Below the pieces are notes generated by a model. That model was given only the letters and a program-made list of their open reading frames with translations, had not been told where the DNA came from and did no database searches. Positions 11,885 to 24,800 of a stretch of 64,000 nucleotides of DNA are shown in pieces; the first letter of the stretch is position 1, and the number at the start of each line of letters is the position of its first letter. The stretch covers positions 278,433 through 342,432 of the forward strand of contig JH720326.1 in assembly GCA_000231825.2 (NCBI GenBank). Reading direction: 5' to 3'. This stretch comes from Tetrahymena elliotti 4EA (lineage: Eukaryota > Ciliophora > Oligohymenophorea > Hymenostomatida > Tetrahymenidae). The translations under genes and the position numbers were made by a program.

Positions 11885-13820
11885 GTCAATTAAAAACAAT
11901 TCAATCTAAATTTAAATAATAAATTTTCCAAACTTTTACTTAAATAAATTATAATAAATTAAATTATTAAATTTCAATTTAAATTACTCTCGTATATTTT
12001 GTAATACTTCCTTTTATATTCATATTCTTATTACCTTTAGTTACATCAAATGCTAAATATATCTTTTCACTTAAATTATTATTTGATTAAAAGCAAATTA
12101 CATCAGTAATTAATTCTTGCTTCTGTAGTAGAAAAAATTCCCCACTAAATAATTAATTTACTTCTTTTATTAGATTAATAATAAATGTCTTTCAAAAAGT
12201 CTTCACAAATCTATGTATCTCCGCTTAGGTAATTTCTTTACAATTTTTGATTGCTTGGAAACTCATTATTTTTTTAGGTCTATTTTTGAAAAGAAAGTTA
12301 AAGCTTACTACTTCAAAAATAATCTACCTAAATAAGAACTTTTTTTCTCACCTAAATAGTGTAAATACCAACATGATATCCTATTTTCGACTTTAAAAAA
12401 CTTATTTTTAATAAATATTTGAGGTTTCGTCTTAGCTTGATATTTTCTCATTTAAAATATTTTGATACTTTTTTTTTCTTATTTGCTATTCAAATTTAAA
12501 TGAAAGACCAAAAATATGAAGTGTAATCCCATACATATTTAATTAAATATTTCAAAATAAATTGAAAACTTTACTTTGTTTTACTTGTAAAATTTTCCTT
12601 TTAAAATCTTAAGCTAAAAATGACTAACTTTAATAAAAATAAAATTAGCTGTATGATCTACCAAAAAAACTCTTATCAAATATCTGCTCTTGTAGAATAT
12701 GAAGTAAAAAATTTTTTTATTTAATTGAGCTTACTAAATAATTTCAAAGTTGGACCTGAGAAACCAAACCTTTTTAAAAAAAATTTCCATAGAATAATCA
12801 TCGAAATTTAAATTTTAATAAAATAAAGATTCCAAAAGTCAAAATATTCTTACTTAAAAAATAAGTAACATATTTAATTATTTCTTTGTGTTTCATTTTA
12901 GAATGTATAAAAAGGGAATAACACTCCATAATTATTATTTTAAGTTACACTTTGTCTGTCCTTTTTCCTTACTTTAAAAAACTTTTCCCATTTTATTTTA
13001 TTAATATCAAGCCAATTCTATTTAAGTTTATAGACTCTACAATAAATATTTTGATTATGAAAAGGAACAAAACGAAATTAACATTGTAATGTAATTGATG
13101 TCATTTCAATTAAAGTAAATTTAATTTATTACAAGGCTGCATATGCTTTTGATTAATGTTGGTTTTTTATTTACTCCAAATAAATCACTTTTACTCTTCG
13201 GAATTGTTAATTTAAAATGAGAAATAAAACAAACTTAATTTTTTAGAAACATAATACAAACATTTTAATTTTTTAATAAACAAAGATACCCTATTTATCA
13301 AATCAAGGAAACCCCATTTCCTTTTGTTATTATCTATGATTAATATTTTGGATATTAAGAAAAACAATACAAATCTAATTGTTTTAAATGCAACAAATAA
13401 CATAGTAAAAAAAGTATTAATTTAAAAGGTCTCAGTAATGCTTTTTTTAATTACAATTTATTATTTATTAATGATGAATAAAATTATCTTTCTTTTTTAG
13501 AATTGGTAATTCACAAGCTAGTAGACTCTGAGAATGATAAAAGAACAAACTAAAATTTTAAATATGTAACGAGTATCTTTTGAACTCAAATAAATTAAAT
13601 TAATAAGGTAATTCAAATGTGTAATTAACTATCCTATTTTTCTATGCATAATTGAAAATAAATATAATGTAATTATTCCTTGTTTTTGTTTAGAGGATTG
13701 AAGATTTCAACACTTTTGTTAATTTTTAGAAGATATTTACAAGCAATAATTTATTTTAAATAATATCTAAAGGTTTTAAATAAACAAAGTGAGATAAATA
13801 ATCAATCAAATTAAAACATT
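11885..13820. other. Intergenic spacer, no gene seen
   Basis: About 1.9 kb of AT-rich DNA between the two related four-pass genes. It contains runs such as 'ttttttctt' and scattered frames, but none has acidic or Gly/Ala content like the real genes. The last part holds the presumed promoter of the 13821 gene. Confidence 0.55.
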
Positions 13821-14748
13821 ATGAAAGATCAATTATTAATAGATGATAGTCTTACAACATCTACATGTTCAGATACATCTATTAATAGTATTAGTTCAGG
13901 CTAAAAAATTATTTTGAAGATAAAATTAAGACCTTAATAAACTATTTAAGATAACTCTGACTATCAAAAATTAAAAAATGCTTAAAAAAAGTTGTTTAAA
14001 AGTGATAAAAAGAAAAGGGTGCTTGTATTATTTTTAGTTGGATCTATTATTCTTTAAACAGCATACCAAGGAATATTTGCTGCTTTAAGCACTCATCTAA
14101 TAAATTTAAATTTTTTCATCTAGCTTTGCATTATTTCTCTTGCATTATCCATAATAATTTGTGCTCTTGATATTTTGTCTTTTTTCGTCTTTAAAGCAAT
14201 TATGATTCAAAAGAGGAATTATAAAATCTTTTATTTTTCTAATTCCTTTCGACTGGTCTAAGCTATTGTTGTTTTCATAATTCTTCTTATGATAAATAAA
14301 TTTAGCGTTTGTGGTAATTTTTAATAAAATTTATTTCTTTTTTTATTTTTAAATTGTCAACAAACACTTTTTAAAATTAATTTTAAAAATATTCTAAAAC
14401 AATAAAAAAGGCTATTTTATTTGGAATTCAAGTTAATGTTTTCAAAATACAAACATTCAAAACCTGTATGATAACGAGTTTAGCAAAGGATGCAGTGCTT
14501 TTGAAAGCGAAATGTTTATTTAAACAGTCTATCAATTCAAAAAAGATTGTTTGACAAATTCTAATATATCAAAAGAGGAATTCTTCTTTGATATCAATCT
14601 TTAACAAAACGATATATATAACTTTATTTTGATATCTTTCCTAGTATTTAATATACTCATCAAAGCATTTTTTGATATTTTTGCCATCATAAAAGCTATT
14701 CAACTAAATAGAAAGCTAAAGAAATATACCTACATTCTAAACATCTGA
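13821..14748 (+). CDS. Four-pass membrane protein with Cys-bearing loop, copy 2
   Basis: Exon 1 (13821-14313) and exon 2 (14411-14748) flank a 97-nt intron in phase 1 at the same Cys-Gly codon as the 10789 gene, giving 276 residues and stop TGA. The N-terminal ~65 residues are Ser/Thr-rich then Lys-rich ('KKLFKSDKKKRV'). Helices lie near 67-87, 97-120 and 138-160. The loop starts 'SVCGYFIWNSSQC' and carries Cys residues in 'KGCSAF' and 'KDCLTN'. A final helix near 235-260 ends in a basic tail. The shared intron, topology and loop motif make the two genes paralogs despite low overall identity. The layout is tetraspanin-like without the diagnostic CCG. Function is not inferable. Confidence 0.82.
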
Positions 14749-16375
14749 GTTAACCAGGATTCTATATCTGAGTAATCATAAATTTCAAATAATAATGCAA
14801 AAACCTACTCTCATTTGAATCAAATTGAGTTATTTATTTACAAATCATATAAATTACAAACTAACCAAGTATTTAATTGATTGTCAAGAAGTCAAGTATT
14901 AATTAAAATATTTGAGTTTACCAGCTATACTAATAATTAGATACATACCTTAATTTATTTTATTTATTCCTTGAAAATCACCATAAAAATCTTATTCTAA
15001 TTAAAATTATCTCTCATTACTATAAAATTAAATTAAAATTTCATTCATTTATTTAATGAAATCTGTATTTTCTTTTAAATTGTGTATTAATATATATTTT
15101 ATTTCTAATATTAAAATCATTAACTATTAGTTTCTTTGATATTTTTATCAACAAATCTTAAACTACATAAATTATTGCATAGAAGCTCAAAATTTTAAAT
15201 TAGTTTTTTCTGAAAAAAATAGTTTTAATATGATAAACTTTGCATAAATATATATAATGCCAAACTTTTAAAATTAATGGAATTTTTTGCAAGCAAAATC
15301 ATTCAGATGCACATTCAGAAAAAATACTTTTGAGTAAATCTATTTCTTCTTTTTTGATAAATTATAATTAGATAGATATTTTAGGTAAATTTACTTAAAT
15401 ATAATTTATTACTCTAAAGCTTATTCATTCTTTCTTAATTAGCTAGCAAATAATCCCTAAAAACATCATTATTTATATTAAATAAGATTAAAATAAACGA
15501 TTGCTTTTAATCAGAAATAATTTTTATTTTTGTATGATGAAATAATTTTCTCTAATTGATTAATGCAATGCTTTCAATATATTTTGATAAAATGTGTTAT
15601 TGCCAAAAATTAAATTTAAAATCAACTTCATTAGATAAATACCTCGTTATTTACATTATTTGAGCACAATCAAAAAGATCTTTACTCTTAAAAAATTAAC
15701 TTGTTTTTGGAAACTGAAGGAAAAAAATTAACAAGCAAAGAGAAATATTACTTTTACTTTTGATTTCTTTAAATAGTGTAAATTAAATTAGGATTTGTTT
15801 TATATTACACTTATTCTTTTGAGTTATTCCCTTAGTCTATTTTTAGGTTTTTCACTTGACTTTTTTTTTGAAAACAATAAGATTGTCTACTAATAAATAC
15901 AATTTTAAAATAAAATTCAAACGTATTCTTTTAGTTCATTTATTTATTTTCTTTAATAAAAATATTCCATTTTCTGAATATCTTATCTTTTGACAAAATA
16001 TTAATTTTATGTTATTTCACTCAATAATTCATGCTTGAATTCCTTTATTATATACAATTTGTGCTATATTTAAATAGAATGTATTTGATATGTGTGTTAA
16101 ATTCTACTGAATAAAAGAAGTATGAATAGTTTGAAGACATTTTTCTGTAATGCAAATAGCGATTATTTTTACAATTTATATTTCGATTAGATTTTTAGTT
16201 AATTTTGATCTTTAAATATTTACCACAAAGTAAATGCAAGGTTTTTGTAAAACAAAATTTTTTCTTTCAGACAGGTTATAGATACTTTTTTATTAAGGGG
16301 AAATTAATTAAATAGAAACCACTATAAAAATTATTAAATTAACAAATAGAAAAGAAAAGAATTCATCAAAAAATA
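14749..16375. other. Intergenic spacer, no gene seen
   Basis: AT-rich, with no frame of coding quality on either strand. The ~60 bases before 16376 are A-rich, as expected for a leader. Confidence 0.55.
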
Positions 16376-17737
16376 ATGAAGATCTAAATTCTTATTTCCC
16401 TATTATTCATCAGCTTAGTTCTCTGCGAAAACCCTGGAACCAGAGTGCATTTAACAACTAACTTTTTAACTCATGCTAAAAATTGGGCTTTACCAAAATT
16501 CTTCCCTGGAAATAAAATAGATTTCCATGTTCCTGACACCAGTATCATGGGCGTAAAGTGTACTAACATGGATGGAAAATTAGAAGTTCCTAATAATTCT
16601 ATTAACTTCTCCTTAACAAAGGGTGCTTTCCACTTGAATGCTAGAGAAATGCACATGGCTTTGGGTGCTAAGCTCAATTTAAGAATAGCTAAAGCTCACA
16701 TTTCTCCTTCTGCTCACTTCTCTTTTGACTCTTAAACTTCTTTAGGTATTAACAGTGCTGGATAATTGTAAGTAACTTCAATGAAGGTTTAAAACTTTAA
16801 AATTCCTAACACCCAAGCAAGCATGCCTAAAGTTTTCAAGAAAATTGTAGATCATTTTATTCATATGATCAATGGCAAGGTTCAAGGCAAGATTAATTCT
16901 ATTATGCCTGAAGTTTAACACAAGGTCAATGCTATATTAGCCACTCAACCAACTTCTGTTGCCTTTGGAAATTTACCTATTATGATTGACAGTACATTCT
17001 CTTCTGCAATTGCTTTTGAAAATAATTAAATGATTATCCCTAACAATCTCTTTGCATATAATAAGTAAAAACCCAAAGCAAGACCTCCTTTTTCCAATAG
17101 CATAGCTTTCCCCAATGAGCCTATCACCACTGATTTCACTTTATACTTCAGTGAATACTCTCTCAACTCTTTCTCATATGCTGCTTTTGATGCTAAGTTG
17201 CTTATGGACTAACTTGACTTTAATGAAATAGTCAAAGTTGCTAAAAAAGAAGTTCTTACTAGCATTTTCTCTGGATTGGATGAAATGTTGAAATAGAATC
17301 CCTAAGTTTAGATTACTGTTTCTGCCTAAAATTATCCTTAATTTAACATTGCAAATAATCTCTTTACTACCATGGTTGATCTTGCTATCTCAGTCAACCT
17401 TAAAATTTAAGGAAAAGATATTAATGTTCTCTTGCTCCATATTATCCCTGAATTCAGTGTCTCTGCTTAAATTTTAAACAGTAAAGATTTACACATCAGC
17501 TTAGCTAAGGCTGCTCTCAAGAATCTAGAAATCAAGCTTAGCACTTTTAAGACCATCGATAATGCAGGATTAACTAATCTTATCAATTAACTTCTAGCTT
17601 ATTTCCTCCCTAAAATCAATGCCAAGCTTTTCAATGGTTCAATCCCTATTAATGGACCTAATTTTACCCTTTAATAAGCCTAAGTTAGCTTTGTTAACCA
17701 TCACATTAAGATATAAGCTACCCCTAAATTTGTTTGA
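16376..17737 (+). CDS. Secreted LBP/BPI/CETP-family lipid-binding protein
   Basis: A single uninterrupted frame of 453 residues ends at TGA. Residues 1-19 ('MKIQILISLLFISLVLCEN') are a clear signal peptide, so the product should be secreted or lie in the endomembrane lumen. The mature protein has the alternating amphipathic pattern of the BPI fold. An N-terminal half contains 'DFHVPDTSIMGVKC' and 'LNLRIAKAHISPSAHFSFD', a linker region is Pro-rich near 'KPKARPPFSN', and a C-terminal half ends 'GPNFTLQQAQVSFVNHHIKI', the typical final strand pair of the family. Length matches animal LBP/BPI (about 450-490). Only one Cys (near residue 61) remains after signal removal, so the disulfide usual in vertebrate members cannot form. 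Family members bind lipids or lipopolysaccharide in an apolar pocket; the ligand here is unknown. Codon use is strongly biased, which suggests good expression. Confidence 0.85.
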
Positions 17738-20700
17738 AATTTCTTTAATAAATAATTTAATATCTTCCAAGCATGTTTTTTTAGATATTTTATATTATTT
17801 TTAAATTTGTTTTTTAAATAAAAAATAATAAAAAAATTATTAAAATATTAAGTAACTCCTTTCCAATTTAACTTTTAAAAAATTGATAAAGAAGATCTAT
17901 TTCTTTAAACTATTATATTATAAAAGAAGAATGATCCATTCATTTAAAAAGTTATTTTTTCATCCAAGCTATGTTTAGGAGAATTTAAAAGCTGTTAATT
18001 TATAGATAAATGTTTTATTTTTGAGTAAAATTATTAATCTTTGAATATTTATTCAAAATAATAAGGAAATTAATTATCCTTCCCAAAAAATTTTTTAAAT
18101 ATTAATTAAAGAAATCTTTACGTACATGAAATCTAAAATTTGATTGGATTATCCTAAAATGATATGATATATAATTATTATTTCATTTATCTCTTTTAGT
18201 ATCATTTTTGTATGAAAAATTTTCCAAAAAAATAATTTTAATTAATTTAGTATGGAAAATTTTTTTCTTTAATTAAGACCTATTCCAAAGAAACTCCCTC
18301 ACTCACATTTTTAAATTTGTGCTCCCACCTCACACTAGTTCGTTCACTCGTTTACCTAAAACAGTTCATACATTTGATACTTGTTTCAGAATTATAAAAC
18401 AAAGAGCTGTCTCCAAAAAAAAAAATGTTTCTAAATTTTTTTTAACAAAACTGCTTTAAAAATTAGCTCTTATCATATATTAAGAAGAAGATTTCAAATG
18501 ATTAAGAATAACTTACCATTAAATAGATATGAGTTCCAAATTCAAATATAGAATATTTTTTATAAATAATAGATAGTTTTTTTTTTGGTGGCACTGAAAT
18601 TTCTTTGCATTTTTTTACGTTTGAGAAAAACTTTGAAAAATTAGACAAGTAAATTTAAAACTTTTAACACAAAATATGCGATCTTTCTTTGATGAGAAAA
18701 ATATATAAACATTTTTAATTTAATTATTTGAGGTAAATTCACTATTCTCTACTTGTTTAGTTTTTTTAACTATCAAAATTTTAATAAAAATATCTTTTGG
18801 ATTGAATAGGATGATGTCTAATTTGTGATTTAAAATTAAATTAAAACAGTTTTGAATTCAAAATTTTCTTCTTTTCTCAACAATAAAAAAAGTATCTATT
18901 AGTTTATTTTAATCATTTGGTTTTTATTCATTTAAAGTAAAGTTTTAAACACATCCTTAGATATCATTTTATAATTATGAATTTTTGTTTATTAAATTCA
19001 ATAAATTACTTTAAATAAATAAATTTAAATTAATTTATCAACTGAAAGGAATTTAAATTTTAGAACTTAACATTATTTAGTAGAAATTAAATTAATTTTG
19101 TATTTCTATCATAAAATTTTAGAAAGTAAAATTAAATTATTGCAATTATAATTAATAGTTTTAAAAATATTAATTATTTGTTAAAGTGATTTAAGAACAA
19201 TAGAAATTATTTTAAAAAACTGTAAGAGTATCATCATAAAATTAATTAGTTTTGGGGATTACTTACTCTCCAAAAATTTTTAAATCTATTTTAAAAGTTA
19301 AAAAAATTGAAGTAAAAGCAATTAAATTAATCAAAAGAAAAATTAATTTTTAGATTTTACAATCTAATTTTATATATTAAATTTTTAAATAAACTTATTT
19401 AAGATAGTATATATTAGTATTGAAATATTATTAAATATTTATAAATATTAAGGATCTAAAAATAAATCTTTTTCATATTATATATTTTTATTTTATTTAG
19501 TATTGATAAAGTAAAAATATCCAAAATAATAAGGCTATTTACTTTAATTTATTTAAAAATGTCAAAAAATATTCTAATAATAATTATTAAATCTAAAATC
19601 TAAAAAACCAGAAAATTATATCACCTTAACTTAGACCTCACCTTAAATTAGAAAACTGATGGTAATTATTATTAATTTTAAACTAAATATTTTATGAATA
19701 ATTAAAATTAAAATCATTCTAGATTTTAGGAAATTGACTCTATAAATCTTAATTTTTAGAATATCTTGAATAAAATAATCTCATCTTAAAATTTAAAAGC
19801 TTCAAACATGTGTATGCATTTAAAATATGGGTAAACATTTTTTAAAGTGAGTAAAGAGTTCAATCAAAAAAATTAATTCAAAAAGAAAGAATTTAGGATG
19901 GAATTGAATAGTTGATACAAAAATTGAATAAATTTAATTGATAATAATTAGATTAATTAATTTTAGTATTTGTAATAATAAATTTAGTTTTAGTTTTTTT
20001 AACAAATATATTAGACACTATAAAAAATTAAGTGTTTATTTTGTATCTTCATATCAAAGCTTTTTCAAATGATTGGTAAATATTTTATTAATTATTTTTT
20101 GTTGAGAGAAAATTCTACTTTATTATAAATAACATCTAAATTCTGATCAAAAATTTTTTCAATAAATGAGTTTATTGAATATAAATTTGAATATTTTAAA
20201 GAAGAATAGGTAGGTACAAAATTATTGAAGCTACTTTTTTAAGGGCAAAAATATTACTAATCAATTTAGGTAAATATAAGTTTAAAATAGAAAAAAAGGA
20301 GATTTTTTAATTTCAACTAATTAAATGAAAATTTTTCAAAATAAGGATAATTAATGCTTAAGATATCAAAATCTTTGTGTTCATTCAAGTACAATACACT
20401 TAAATAATTATCTATATATGTCAATTATGTAAATGATGAAGACTTTTGACTAAAATTAAAGTGATTTTGTAGATCAAAACATGATTCAAGCTTTTATTGA
20501 TGTTACATTTAATTAAATTTATCTGCAAATGATTGATTCTTGTAGATAATAATAAGTTTAAATTATTTTTGACAGCTAAATTAATTTTTGGTTACTAAAT
20601 ACTCAACTTATAAGATGGATGAATGAGTAATTTAGGGGTCTAATTTCTAAAAATTACAAAATTGTGTAATTACCTGAATTGTTTTTATTTTAAATTTATC

Positions 20701-21563
20701 TATTTTGATAAAAAAATTTAGAGAGCAAAAACAAAAAATTTTTAATTTCCTTTCTTAGAAAATTTGAAAAGGAGTGTTTTTTTGATTAAATTCCTTCTAA
20801 AAATGAAAAAGCAAATCTTCTCATCATGATTTAATTACTCTTTTACTTGCTTTATATTAAGAATTTTGTAAAAGAATATCTTAATTTTGATATTTTGTTG
20901 GAATACAATTTTATATGTTAATGTGAGAATTCTGTCAAAAAAACTTATCAGATTTCAAATTTGTAATTAAAAACAATTAAAATTATTTGATAATATAATT
21001 TAATGAATGTGCTTTTGGTAATGTAAAGAAATATAATTGATTAATTCTGTTTTATAGTTAATTAATATTATCTTCTATTTATCTGATTAAAAATATCTGT
21101 AAAGAATTTATTCAAAAGTACGTCTATTAATTAAAACCACACATTTTTCCAAAATTTTATAAGCTTAAAGACTATTAATGTTGAAACAAAGTTTTTACTT
21201 AATTAACTTTTTGTTGTGGTTACAATATTATCTGACAGCCTTTCGAGAGAATAAATACTCAAAGCATTTTTAATTCTTGACTGAGTAAAATATTACACAA
21301 GAAAGCAAATAAAGACATAATTTTTCATCAAACAAAACCATTTCCATTAAGAAAGACTGCATTTCTTTAATCAAAAAGAACTTTACTTAAGGCTAGGTAA
21401 AGGGAAGAAAAAATTAATTGAAATCAAATAAATTACTGTAAGTAGCCAAATTATCTAAGAGCTAATATTATATATTTGATTATGACTCTTGCACATTCAT
21501 ATGACTTTGAATTTTTGTTTACTCTTTTTAGGTCCTCTTTAAGTATTTTAGAATAGAAGTATA
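17738..21563. other. Long AT-rich spacer (3.8 kb), no firm gene
   Basis: Most is near-pure A/T. A C-rich patch near 18290-18410 gives a protein-like frame ending at TGA 18499-18501, but it has no defined start and no recognised domain. A leader-like 'ctctttttaggtcctctttaag' style stretch lies just before 21564. Confidence 0.5.
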
Positions 21564-21873
21564 ATGGACAACAACAACCATTCTCAGTAAGGTAAAAATA
21601 TTAAAATTCCTGACAAAGAATTTGAAAAAAATTTAAAGGCTAATATTAAGAAATAACGAAAGAAAATCAGTCATACTCAATTGATAGAACAAAATTATTA
21701 TGTATGAATGAATGATCAATCAACTAATGTAAATTAAAAACTCATTCAAGCATTATAATTTTTCAGTTGTTTAATAAGAATTAAAAATTGATGATGATAA
21801 TACTCAACTTTTATTTCTAAATAAAGCATTGCAAAATGTAAATTTTTTATATAGAATTAGTATTTTTGGTTGA
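21564..21873 (+). CDS. Possible small two-exon protein, ends uncertain
   Basis: ATG at 21564 opens a Lys-rich frame ('MDNNNHSQQGKNIKIPDKEF...') that meets a TGA at 21705. A 49-nt intron, 21702-21750 (GTATGA...TTCAAG), would remove that stop in phase 0. It would join a second exon reading 'HYNFSVVQQELKIDDD', then 'NTQLLFLNKALQN', and ending at TGA 21871-21873. Total is 86 residues. In the same frame past that TGA lies another protein-like run ending 'LQALKEITKNLFRLP' with stop at 21943-21945. Either there is a further short intron or the tail is decayed. No domain is recognised. The acidic/basic helical composition is more gene-like than surrounding random frames, but the model is tentative. 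Confidence 0.4.
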
Positions 21874-24800
21874 GTAGATGTAAAACTTTTTAAAGATTTG
21901 TAAGCTTTAAAAGAAATAACCAAGAACCTCTTTCGATTACCATGAAAATAATGTGCATACATTATTAAAATTATAAATTCATTACTGGTTTTGTTTTAGA
22001 CTAAATTAATTGATTGAATGATTAAAAAGTTAAGCCTTCAAAATATTATAAAAGCTTAATTAATTTAATAAGAATCTCCAACAATTCCCCATCTTTTTTG
22101 TTCAATTTGATATTTTTAAAAGTTGGAAAGATAATGGGTCTACTAATGAATCATCCCTTTAAATTAATTTAAATGAATCAATAGTTTGAAGCCATTATTT
22201 ATTAATAGAGAAGAGAACCAGTGAGAATCCAAACAATTATTTTTTGCTTATCATATCGAATAATATGAGCTTTTGCTCGTTTTGTAAGTTAAAAGATTGA
22301 GGGAGGAGGAAGCAAAATAACCTAAAGAATGTTTGGAAGAATCTTCCTAGTTAGTTTGTTTTTATGGAAAATAAGAAATATTTAATTAAATCGTTCTAAT
22401 AGATAAACTGCTAAATTAAAAAATGGAATGAGTAAATATAGCAAAAGGAACTGAAAAAATTGTCAAGATATAATCTAAAATTTATTTCTGATTTATTTTA
22501 AGATTTGAGTAGGTAGGTAGTTTCAATTTTATCAAAAAGATAAAGATAAAAAGCAATTAGAAAGAAAGTGTAAATTAGATAACTAAAGTCACATATGTTT
22601 ACAATATAAAAAATTTATTTACACATAATTTGCTTTCTAAATTATCATCAAATTTTCTATGTCATATTGTATCGTATTTAAATGTCAATTCTTTATCCTG
22701 TTTAAACTATTGTTCAAAATTGATAAATTGAATCTCCTTTTTAATTTGTTTGTAAGACTGAATTTTTATTTATTTATTTACATCAATCATTATTTTTATC
22801 AATTAATTTACTAATCTTGGAAATATTTTTATTAGCCTTACTTAATTTAGAATTGTTTATTCTATCAATTTGTATGAAGTATTCCATGATTTAATAATTA
22901 AATTGTATTTCTGGTAATAATTAGTCAACATAATAAGCAAGATTTGAATTAATCGCTCATTTTGACTCAAATTGCTAAAAATAAATACTTATTTATTTCT
23001 AATGTTGATTTTATTTGCATTGAAATACTTATAATCATAAACAAACTAAGGAAAATTATTCCATGCGTGACTAACTTTTGTCTAGATTAATAGAGAATTG
23101 CTGTAAACAACAGTCTAATAAATGTTTATTTATTTAGAGACTTCAGCTTTATTAGATTAATAGATAGATAGATATTTGGATTTAATCATCAACAGATCGT
23201 GATGTATTGATATAGTATTTTAATGGATCGTTTTTTTTAATATAGTAGTAGTTAATGAACTAATTAATAAGAAAATTTTTTTTCAAGCTTGTCTATTTAA
23301 AAATAGGATGTTTGAAGAAAAATGGCAAAGTTAAAAGAAAATTTAGTTGCTAAAATTTTGCAAAATTAATTCCGATATTTGACTGTGTAAAAGAGAGCTT
23401 CAGGTAATGAACTATTAGATTTTCCAATGTGAGTTTGTGGATAAAATATCCTTGAATAGCGCTCTATTAAAGAATTTTTATAATAATATAAAGATTGTTG
23501 GTATTTATTAAGATATATGAATGTAATTAGATTAGATAGTTTCATATACAAAGTAAAAATGATAACTAGTTATTACTTTGATGAAGTAAACTAATTTAAA
23601 GTATACCTAAAATATAATATTAACTAGCTCAACTTAAAAAGAGATTTGGGGTAATTTTTTATTTATCTCATAATAAACATGATCTTAGGTTGGCATTTCA
23701 AACATAACAATCATGCATTTTCATGTTTTATATAATTTATCAGAAATTTTAAAAAGGAAACCAGCCTCAAAAGCATAGTTAAATTGCTAAAAAAAAAGAG
23801 GAAAAGTTATCTATTAATTAGTTGATTTACATTAATACTCATAGCTAGAGAATAAGAGAATCTCTGCTTAAAAAAAATAATAATCCAGAGAATCTTTTTA
23901 ACAAAAATGATTAAAACAGATGTAAGACTTGAAAATTTTCTTTTTCTTTCAAAGCAAATAGATCTTTTTTAAATTTGAAATTCAAGCAGATTTCATTCTA
24001 AACTTGATGAATTTTCAAAATGTTTCTTAGATTTTTATCAGAATGAATGGACTAATTTCTAAATTCAAAATTCACTTTCACTTAATTTTCTTAAAAATAT
24101 TTGTAATCAAATTATTTATTTACTTCAAAATTTAAAAACAATCAAATGCTGAATTGGCGGATGAGCAATAGCTTATCCCGCTTTTTCTGTTTATATTTTT
24201 ATAATATTAATATAAAGGCTAGTTTGAATTGTGAATATTCAAATTATTTGTTTGTTAGTTTGCTAGCTTATTTATGGTTTTATTTTTGAATTATTTTGAG
24301 TAAACCAAAAATTTAAATTACAGATAATTCATCGTCCCAATGGTAAAAAATTAGCTTTTTTGCGTTACGGTTCATGATTTTGCCAAAATTAAAAAATTGA
24401 TTTAATAGATTGATAGAATGTTGATTCAATGTTTTTAATTTAAAAAACAGAAGAATTTTCATAATTTTTTAAATTTTTACATTCAAGCGACTGTAGTTTG
24501 TAGTGAGAATAGCTTTTATGTTATTAGTTCGCAGATGTATTTAGTAAAAGAAAAACCAAAACGGAATATAGCTTTAGCTGATAATGCTATTTATTTCTTG
24601 CATAGAAAATCTTTTTCTAATGAACCAAATAAATTATTAAGTAAGTATTTTAGAAACGGAAACTCATTTAGAAAATAAGTAGTAGAAATTAATATCTTGA
24701 TGTTTTAATTTTTCAAAAAAAAATTCACAATCACCCACATACATACATAACCTTTAATTAAAACGAGAAAAGAAATGAGATAGAGCATATACATACTTAA

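Noticed and set aside
16471..16677. Minus-strand frame inside the LBP/BPI gene
   Set aside because: Antisense shadow of a clearly coding plus-strand gene.
23213..23551. Minus-strand frame with 'IFYPQTHIGKSNSSLPEAL'
   Set aside because: About 113 codons without TGA is expected by chance here; only a short part looks protein-like and no neighbour supports it.
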